NCBI GenBank assembly: GCA_900755895.1
Contig: CAAEIG010000060.1
Coordinates: forward strand, 1 to 19,817
Length of the DNA stretch: 19,817 bases
Reading direction: 5' to 3'
DNA from: Clostridia bacterium
GTDB lineage: Bacteria; Bacillota; Clostridia; Oscillospirales; Acutalibacteraceae
Below, piece by piece: positions 14,143-19,817 of the stretch (the first letter of the stretch is position 1; each line of letters begins with the position of its first letter). The notes below the pieces were generated by a model. The model made no database searches and had not been told where the DNA came from. It saw only the letters and a program-made list of their open reading frames with translations. The translations under genes were made by a program, and so were the position numbers.

Positions 14143-16212
14143 TTATTCTCCGGCCTCTGCCTTGGATTCCTCAATCACCTTCTGCGCTACGTTCTGAGGG
14201 GCTTCCTCATAGCGCTCAAACTCAAAGGTGAAGCTGCCACGGCCCTGGGTCACCTGGCGGATAAAGGTGGTGAAATCGTGCATCTCGGCCATGGGAACCT
14301 CGGCCTCCACGGTCTGGCGGCCTTCTCCGGCGGGCTCCATGCCCAGCACGCGACCGCGGCGCTTATTCACTTCGCCCATGACGTCGCCCATGTTGGCATC
14401 CGGCACAGTGGCCTTCAGATGGCCGATGGGCTCCAACAGCACGGGATTAGCTTGGGGCATACCTGCCTTATAGGCCAGGGCTGCTGCGGTCTTAAAGGAC
14501 ATTTCAGAGGAGTCCACAGGGTGATAGCTGCCGTCATACAGCACAGCGGACAGGCCTACCACGGGGTACCCAGCCAGGGGTCCCTTGAGGATGCATTCCC
14601 GCAGGCCCTTTTCCACGGCGGGGAAGAAGCCCTTGGGCACCGAGCCGCCCACGACCCGCTCGCCGAATTCCAGACCCTCGCTGTCGCAGGGGGAGAACTC
14701 GATCCAAACGTCACCGAACTGGCCGTGACCGCCGGTCTGCTTCTTGTGGCGGCCCTGGACCTGTACAGTCTTGCGGATGGTCTCACGATAGGGGACCTTG
14801 GGCTTTTTCAGGGTGACGTCCACGCCAAACTTGGATTTCAGCTTGGAGACAGCCACATCCAGGTGCTGCTCACCCAAGCCGCTGACAATCATTTCATGGG
14901 TCTCGTTGTTGGTGGAGAACTGCAGAGTGGGATCCTCTTCGGACAGGCGCATCATGCCCTGAGCGATCTTGTCTTCCTCGCCCTTCTTGGCGGGGACAAT
15001 GGCCATGCTCAGCGTGGGAGTGGGATACTCCACACCCTCCAGGGTGACCTTCCGAGCGGGGGAGCACAGAGTGTCACCGGTATTGGTGGCAGCCAGCTTG
15101 GGAATGGCACCGATATCGCCAGCGCCGATGTACTTCACGTCCACCTGCTTTTTGCCCACCATCATCACGGTTTTGCCCACGCGCTCCACATTGCCGGTGC
15201 GCATGTTCACCAACTGGCTCTCGGTGGAGATCTTGCCAGAAACCACCTTCACATAGGACAGCTTGCCAATGAAGGGGTCCGCCACGGTCTTGAAGACGAT
15301 GGCAGCCGCAGCGCCGTCCTCGTTGATGGCCAGCTCCACGGGGTTGCCGTCCACGTCCAGGCCCACTTCGGCGGCCTTCTCCTCGGCAGAGGGTGCCAGC
15401 CAGCACAGGCCGTCCAGGAACTGCTCCATGCCGCGCATCAGCAGCGCGTCACCGCAGAACACGGGGGTGATGGTGCCAGCCTTCACGCCCTTGCTCACGC
15501 CCACAATGACTTCTTCGGGGGTGAAGGGCTCGCCAGCAAAGTATTTTTCAAAGAGTTCGTCGTCGGTTTCAGCCACGGCCTCGTAGATGGCAGTGCGCAG
15601 GCCTTCCAGCCGGTCTCCCATGTCGGGCATGGGCACAGCTACGGGCTTGCCGCCGGAGTAGTCGTATGCTTTGTATTCCAACAGATTGATGTAGATATTG
15701 GCCTGACCGTCCTGGATGAAGGGCACCACCACAGGGCACACAGAAGGTCCGAACTGGCCCTTCAGATCCTCAAAGACCCGGTAGAACCGAGCGCTTTCAT
15801 CGCACAGACCGTTGACAAAGAAGATCTTTGCCAGACCGTTTTTCTCGGCTGCGGCAAAGGCCTTCTCGCTGCCCACAGCCACGCCGTCCTTGCCGGAAAT
15901 GACAATCAGGGCGGTGTCAGCGGCACGCATGGCTTCGCACATGCCGCCTTCAAAGTCGAAGAGGCCGGGAGCATCCAGAAGGTTGATCTTCTTATTCTTC
16001 CACTCCAGAGGAGCAGCGGCCGCGGAAATGGACGCCTTGCGGCGGATCTCCTCGGGATCGTAGTCACAGACGGTGTTGCCGTCGCCCACCTTGCCACGGC
16101 GGTCGGAAACGCCTGCCAGATAGAGCATGGCTTCCGCCAGGGAGGTTTTTCCTGCCCCGCCGTGGCCTGCTACAGCCAGGTTGATGATGTTTTTGGCTAA
16201 ATACTGGTTCAT
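14143..16212 (-). CDS. EF-G-like translational GTPase paralogue, G4 motif degenerate
   Basis: 689 residues with full EF-G domain order (G domain, II, III, IV with GGHGQFGDVWIEF, V). Canonical EF-G moves tRNA and mRNA on the ribosome; this belongs to the EF-G-like branch common in Clostridia. P-loop GHGGAGKT (16-23) is intact. G3 reads DAPGLFDF (80-87): the catalytic His of DTPGH is Leu here, Tyr in most members of the branch I recall. G4 should be NKMD but reads NGLC (134-137), losing the Lys and the guanine-specifying Asp. Start chosen at 16212 because GGAAGGAG precedes it and the next residues match the family; in-frame codons upstream contain the promoter leader. Monocistronic, with its own promoter and palindrome. 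Likely an accessory or regulatory factor; role unknown. Confidence 0.9.
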   Translation of the reverse strand: MNQYLAKNIINLAVAGHGGAGKTSLAEAMLYLAGVSDRRGKVGDGNTVCDYDPEEIRRKASISAAAAPLEWKNKKINLLDAPGLFDFEGGMCEAMRAADTALIVISGKDGVAVGSEKAFAAAEKNGLAKIFFVNGLCDESARFYRVFEDLKGQFGPSVCPVVVPFIQDGQANIYINLLEYKAYDYSGGKPVAVPMPDMGDRLEGLRTAIYEAVAETDDELFEKYFAGEPFTPEEVIVGVSKGVKAGTITPVFCGDALLMRGMEQFLDGLCWLAPSAEEKAAEVGLDVDGNPVELAINEDGAAAAIVFKTVADPFIGKLSYVKVVSGKISTESQLVNMRTGNVERVGKTVMMVGKKQVDVKYIGAGDIGAIPKLAATNTGDTLCSPARKVTLEGVEYPTPTLSMAIVPAKKGEEDKIAQGMMRLSEEDPTLQFSTNNETHEMIVSGLGEQHLDVAVSKLKSKFGVDVTLKKPKVPYRETIRKTVQVQGRHKKQTGGHGQFGDVWIEFSPCDSEGLEFGERVVGGSVPKGFFPAVEKGLRECILKGPLAGYPVVGLSAVLYDGSYHPVDSSEMSFKTAAALAYKAGMPQANPVLLEPIGHLKATVPDANMGDVMGEVNKRRGRVLGMEPAGEGRQTVEAEVPMAEMHDFTTFIRQVTQGRGSFTFEFERYEEAPQNVAQKVIEESKAEAGE

Positions 16213-16278
16213 AACGCATAAACTCCTTCCACTGCCAAAATGATAAGCGGGGATTCCCCGCGATGCCATCTTCCAGTT

Positions 16279-16300
16279 TTGCACAACTTTAGTGGTGCAA
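16279..16300. promoter_or_regulatory. Operator-like palindrome at the start of the EF-G-like transcript
   Basis: TTGCACAACTT on one side and TAGTGGTGCAA on the other form a 22-bp imperfect palindrome (18 of 22 positions symmetric; mismatches at the centre and one inner pair). It spans about +5 to +26 of the predicted transcript, where a repressor could block initiation, or it could fold as a leader hairpin. Confidence 0.55.
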
Positions 16301-16310
16301 GGCATAGCTA

Positions 16311-16339
16311 ATTATATATCAATCTTCCAAAGAATACAA
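16311..16339 (-). promoter_or_regulatory. Promoter of the EF-G-like gene
   Basis: On the - strand: TTGTAT (16334-16339), 17-bp spacer, TATAAT (16311-16316). Perfect -10, weak -35. Leader about 92 nt. Farther upstream (16340-16456) the DNA is AT-rich and holds a GCGATTCTT direct repeat (16381-16389, 16414-16422) and a TTCACA-N14-TGTGAA inverted repeat (16421-16446); their meaning is unknown. Confidence 0.65.
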
Positions 16340-16456
16340 TGGGCAAAACTGAAATTATATGAATTTTACGTTTTGATACTGCGATTCTTAGTGAAAATAC
16401 CGAAACGCTCCCCGCGATTCTTCACACAGAATCTGCTGATTGTGAAAAAGTGACGT

Positions 16457-16497
16457 AAAAAAGGAAGTGCTGCCAGGCCAATGGCCCACAGCACTCC
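16457..16497 (-). terminator. Rho-independent terminator of the P-ATPase-like gene
   Basis: On the - strand GGGAGTGCTG pairs with CAGCACTTCC, with an inner GGCC-ATT-GGCC stem, then TTTTTT at 16462-16457. It lies 22 nt after the stop codon and separates this gene from the EF-G-like gene. Confidence 0.9.
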
Positions 16498-16518
16498 CTT
16501 GAAGAGAATCTGATTCAG

Positions 16519-19500
16519 TTATTGCCTCAACTTGGGCAGCAAAATGGTAATCAGTGTCCAGAACAGCTGGAACAGGAACAGCACCAGGCTGGAAAGCTGT
16601 CCCATGGCTCCGAAGCAGGCCAGGAATGCCACCAGTACAAAGCCCAGCACCACGGCGGCGGTTTGAATGGCAACCACCATGCCCACGGTGCGGCGCTGCT
16701 CCACACAGGCGGAGACCACGTTCATCAGGGACTCCACACGGCCCTTGGTAGCCACCAGGGCGTCAGCGCGGGGGATTTCAGTCTGAGTCAGCTTGCGGTA
16801 TTCTTCGCCCAGACGGTTGTCCAGCACGCCCACAGAGGCAGTGTCGATGCCGAACAGACGGCTGATCAGCTGGGGCGTCACATTGGGATCCGTAGAGCGA
16901 ACAATGACGCTGATACCGCTGTTTTCCAAGCGCTGCAGCTCGTTGCGGCGGCGGCGGTCGGCGGTGTAGGTCAGCACCAGCATTGCCCGGATAGCGTCAC
17001 CCACGCCGATGTACACCACCTGCTGATTGCCGGAGGCGTACTGGCTCTCCTCCTCCCGGGGGGGAACCTGAATCTGCCGGTTGATGAACAGCGCCCGGGA
17101 TCCGATGAGGATGGTGCTGCCGTCCACCTTGCCCACGATCTCGCCGCCCTCTTCGTAGGAGAAGCCCTCCACCTGGGGCAGTGCGTCTTCGTTCTCGCTG
17201 ATGACCTGCTCAAAGACACCGGCCAAGGGGCCGCCCGCCCCCTTCATCAGGGCGGAGGCCGCCATGATGGCGTCTTCAGCCACAGCACGACCACCAAAGG
17301 TCCGGATGCCCGCCAGCACTACGGTACCCCGGGGGAACAGATCCTCGGCGTCCACCATGACGGCGTTGACATTGCCCAACTGCTCCACGCCCTCATAGCT
17401 GACCACCATAGCGCCGGCACGGCGGGCCGTGCGGCACAGACGGCTGATGGGCAGGTTGACGGAAAGCATATTGGAGACCGCCACACAGGCACAGGCAGCA
17501 GCGGCAAACGCGCTGATGGCTGTAGCCACGCTGCTGGTGATGAGCAAGGTGGCGATGCACAAAATCAAAGAGGCGATGAGCCCGATGGGAGCCATCAGCT
17601 GAGAAGAGGACTCCGAGGGGTCGGGCTTATAGGAGAGATCCATAAACCGCTTGAGGAAACCGGCTCTGCACTGATAGGCGATCACCGGGGTTTCGGCCAC
17701 ACAGTCCTTGGCCATTTTCAAAGCGGTGTTGTGGTCGTCATAGATGCGCACGCTGTACTTCTGCTCCCGGGAAGTGACAAACCGGAAGTTGGAATGGATG
17801 CGGCGAATCATGGTGAGCTTGCCTGCGGTGTTGAGGAACAGCGCGGCAGAGAGCACCACAGCGTACAGATGGAGCGCTCCGTCAGAGAGGGCGTCCTGGA
17901 AGAAGGCTGCGGAAATGGCCTGAACGATCACAGCCACAGAGGCCACAGCCACTGCGCTGTCGGAGTTGGCGTTAAAGGCGAACAGAGCCCGCAGGCCGTT
18001 GGCCACCGTGCGGAAGCACATGCCCACTGCCACAGCCAGGAACACCAAGGTCAGCACCACATAGACCACCGGCAGGGAACCGGGGTCCCCGGGACCAGCC
18101 AGCTGGCCGCCGAAGATCAGGTTGACAATAGCCAGAAGCACCGTGCAAACGCCGGTGATCATCAGGCGCATGGTCAGCTCCCGCATGTCGCTGCGCAGCT
18201 CGTGGGAGATGGACTTGGCGTCCTCCGGACCGGTGTAATCGTCGATGGGCTCCCCGGTGTCGGCATCGGGGATGACCTCCTCCGGCTCCTGGGGGATCTC
18301 CAATTTCTTGTTGCGCACCCGGCGTTTGGGGCCGGAACGCTGTTCCTGACGCTCCTCCCGCAGAGCTTTTTCCCGCAGTTCCTCGGATTCCGACAGCAGA
18401 GCGCTCTGGAGCACATCTGCGTGGATCACATGGGTGGGAACGCTCCGGGGACGGTATTCGTAAATGCTGTTCACCTGAGGAGGCTCTGTGACTCTGGAGC
18501 GGTTGGCAGGAGCAGGAGCCTGCTGGCTCTTCTGGGCAGCTGCTCGCCGAGGAGGCTCCTCCTGAGGTGCGCTGGGGGCGTTGATCGCCTGGGTGGGCTC
18601 GTCCACCGGAGGCGCGTCCTCCCGCCGGACCACCCGCAGAGCGGGCTGGGCGGTGTGCTGCGCCACAGGGAGCTCCTCCATAGGAGGCTCCTCGGGCGGG
18701 AACGCTTCCACCGGTTCCTCCGGGGGCAGTTCCTCCACAGGGGCTTCCTCCACGGATTCCATAGGCTCCTGGGCAAATTCTTCCACAGGAGGCTCCTCCA
18801 TGGGGATTTCTTCCACCTCCGGCTCCTCCGGAGCCATGGGGGCGGGGGAATCCAGCACCCGGCCGATGGCCTCCTCGGACACGGGAGCCTCGTTGCCGAT
18901 GCGCTGGAGCTCCACCGTGTCATTGAGCACGTTGAGCTTGATCTCCATGGTCTGCTGGTCGGAAGCGTCCAGCATGGCCTTCTGAATGTCAGCCATGTTC
19001 TCCTGAACCTTCTTGCCGCCCTCCACACCGATGCCGTGCTGCTTGGCGTAAGGATCCGCAGCAAAGGAAGTCACGGGCATGGGAGCCACCACGCCAAACT
19101 CGTCAGCGATTTGCTCCTCATCCACACCGGCGGTCTGAACAGCCTCCGCCACCCGGCGGCGGCGCTCCCGCTGAAGCCGCTGGAAATTGGCCTCCACCTC
19201 TTGGTCGATGGCCTTTTTGGAGTCGTCAAAGAGGGCCTTGTAGGTCTCCTCCTCGCTGGTCAGCTCTCCAGCGGAGTCATACCCCATGCGGTACTCGTCG
19301 ATGGGTTTGAGCTGGATGCCATAGTACATGTCGTCCTCGTTCTCGTCGAAGTCCGGCATGCGCTTTTTTCTGCCGAATAGGCCGAAGCCCTTCTTTTTCT
19401 TTTTGCCCGGCTTCTCCTGCTTCTCAGGAGCAGGGGCGGGTTGATCCTCCTTACGCAGGGGCAGCTCTACGCTGCCGGTGGCAAAGGAGTTCAAATCCTC

Positions 19501-19731
19501 TGCGGGGGCCGACGTCTGAGGCTTGGGCGCTGCCGGTTTGGGAGTCGGAGCGCTTTTGGCAGGCGCCTGCCGCTGCTTGGCAGGGGCCTGGGAGACCTTC
19601 GGGGCGGGCTTGCCCGCCGGCCGGCCTTGGGGCTGGGGAGCGGCGGCCTTTTCGGCCTCCTGCAACTCCCGTTTGGCCCGCTGTTCCGCCAGGATATCCT
19701 CCAAGGTGAAATCGTTATTGTCCTGTGCCAT
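16519..19731 (-). CDS. Predicted P1B-type ATPase pseudoenzyme with long disordered N-terminus
   Basis: 1070 residues. Residues 1-510 look disordered: K/P/A/Q-rich 29-73, KKKKK near 110-114, acidic 127-170, a coiled-coil-like 170-200, EEPP-type repeats 298-356. From 520 on, eight membrane segments in 6+2 arrangement (about 523-541, 554-573, 591-611, 617-637, 714-733, 737-757, 1015-1037, 1042-1066) surround a cytoplasmic region at 765-1010. That region aligns with heavy-metal ATPases: CAC (747-749) where CPC belongs, VMVDAEDLF (D794) for DKTGTLT, GGPLA for SEHPLA, a well-kept N-domain end (EGGEIVGKVDG, TILIGSRALF, 861-882), and RSTDPN (945-950) for TGDN. No TGE loop. So the fold is probably kept without ATP-driven transport. 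Starts 17 nt after rlmB, sharing its operon. Identification by eye; function unknown. Confidence 0.72.
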   Translation of the reverse strand: MAQDNNDFTLEDILAEQRAKRELQEAEKAAAPQPQGRPAGKPAPKVSQAPAKQRQAPAKSAPTPKPAAPKPQTSAPAEDLNSFATGSVELPLRKEDQPAPAPEKQEKPGKKKKKGFGLFGRKKRMPDFDENEDDMYYGIQLKPIDEYRMGYDSAGELTSEEETYKALFDDSKKAIDQEVEANFQRLQRERRRRVAEAVQTAGVDEEQIADEFGVVAPMPVTSFAADPYAKQHGIGVEGGKKVQENMADIQKAMLDASDQQTMEIKLNVLNDTVELQRIGNEAPVSEEAIGRVLDSPAPMAPEEPEVEEIPMEEPPVEEFAQEPMESVEEAPVEELPPEEPVEAFPPEEPPMEELPVAQHTAQPALRVVRREDAPPVDEPTQAINAPSAPQEEPPRRAAAQKSQQAPAPANRSRVTEPPQVNSIYEYRPRSVPTHVIHADVLQSALLSESEELREKALREERQEQRSGPKRRVRNKKLEIPQEPEEVIPDADTGEPIDDYTGPEDAKSISHELRSDMRELTMRLMITGVCTVLLAIVNLIFGGQLAGPGDPGSLPVVYVVLTLVFLAVAVGMCFRTVANGLRALFAFNANSDSAVAVASVAVIVQAISAAFFQDALSDGALHLYAVVLSAALFLNTAGKLTMIRRIHSNFRFVTSREQKYSVRIYDDHNTALKMAKDCVAETPVIAYQCRAGFLKRFMDLSYKPDPSESSSQLMAPIGLIASLILCIATLLITSSVATAISAFAAAACACVAVSNMLSVNLPISRLCRTARRAGAMVVSYEGVEQLGNVNAVMVDAEDLFPRGTVVLAGIRTFGGRAVAEDAIMAASALMKGAGGPLAGVFEQVISENEDALPQVEGFSYEEGGEIVGKVDGSTILIGSRALFINRQIQVPPREEESQYASGNQQVVYIGVGDAIRAMLVLTYTADRRRRNELQRLENSGISVIVRSTDPNVTPQLISRLFGIDTASVGVLDNRLGEEYRKLTQTEIPRADALVATKGRVESLMNVVSACVEQRRTVGMVVAIQTAAVVLGFVLVAFLACFGAMGQLSSLVLFLFQLFWTLITILLPKLRQ

Positions 19732-19748
19732 TGGCTGAAAACCCTCCT

Positions 19749-19817
19749 TTACGGGTCAATCGCTTTCAGTCCGCTGCGCTGACGGGCCACCTCGTAACAG
19801 AGGATGCCCGCAGCCAC
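19749..19817 (-). CDS. RlmB/TrmH-family (SPOUT) RNA 2'-O-methyltransferase, C-terminal end
   Basis: Only the last 22 codons and the TAA (19751-19749) are in the window. The peptide VAAGILCYEVARQRSG matches the end of the SPOUT knot in RlmB/TrmH enzymes (usually LNVSVAAGILLYEVxRQR), where SAM is bound. RlmB methylates G2251 of 23S rRNA; the exact target cannot be told from this fragment. The downstream gene's ribosome site (AAAGGAGG) overlaps this stop codon, so the two are co-transcribed. Confidence 0.7.
   Translation of the reverse strand: MAAGILCYEVARQRSGLKAIDP

Noticed and set aside
14032..16200. Long open frame on the + strand opposite the EF-G-like gene
   Set aside because: It starts inside structured element D, has no recognisable domain, and the - strand frame is an unmistakable EF-G homologue.
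16522..19380. Long open frame on the + strand opposite the P-ATPase-like gene
   Set aside because: Its translation is His/Gly/Gln-rich with no family features, there is no ribosome site, and it mirrors codon bias of the real - strand gene, which has membrane helices, a ribosome site and a terminator.

Overview
The window (about 20 kb, GC-rich, dense short-spaced operons, AGGAGG-type ribosome sites) reads as chromosome of a low-oxygen Firmicute of the class Clostridia, most likely an Oscillospiraceae-type gut bacterium (Flavonifractor/Oscillibacter-like). This rests on gene content and protein style, not on a marker gene. No rRNA, tRNA, CRISPR array, phage or transposase gene is visible.

Layout. 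1-1263 (+): end of a TrmN6-like tRNA methyltransferase, then rsmI. 1289-3736 (+): pyruvate kinase with a C-terminal PEP-utilizer domain behind an extended -10 promoter and a 156-nt leader, then a GNAT acetyltransferase, closed by a bidirectional terminator. 3779-5876 (-): a divergent MurT/GatD pair whose Mur-ligase core is intact but whose glutaminase residues look lost. 6090-6911 (+): a sugar phosphate isomerase/epimerase-like TIM barrel, divergent from murT. 7415-8902 (-): a sodium:solute symporter. 9159-13724 (+): a four-gene operon of OmpR-family regulator, sensor kinase, membrane-anchored HtrA protease and YbaK deacylase, with a phased direct repeat just upstream of its promoter. This is a CssRS/HtrA-like envelope-stress arrangement. 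14143-16212 (-): an EF-G paralogue with a broken guanine-specificity motif. 16519-19817 (-): end of an RlmB-like rRNA methyltransferase, then a 1070-residue membrane protein that appears to be a catalytically dead P1B-type ATPase with a very long disordered N-terminus.

The two convergent intergenic regions (6912-7414 and 13725-14142) share one architecture: a multi-stem element on the + strand, two bidirectional terminator hairpins, and a related multi-stem element on the - strand. In each of the four elements the stems differ in sequence but keep their pairing. Three carry a GUAA (GNRA) tetraloop, and all four keep an asymmetric internal loop. This points to a structured RNA that sits in the 3' UTR of the gene before it. 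A decayed fifth copy may lie at 9012-9085.

Best candidates for new biology: (1) the covarying 3'-UTR elements; (2) the P-type ATPase pseudoenzyme; (3) the MurT/GatD pair with coordinated loss of glutaminase residues; (4) the EF-G paralogue lacking NKxD. All alignments to known families were made by eye from memory.
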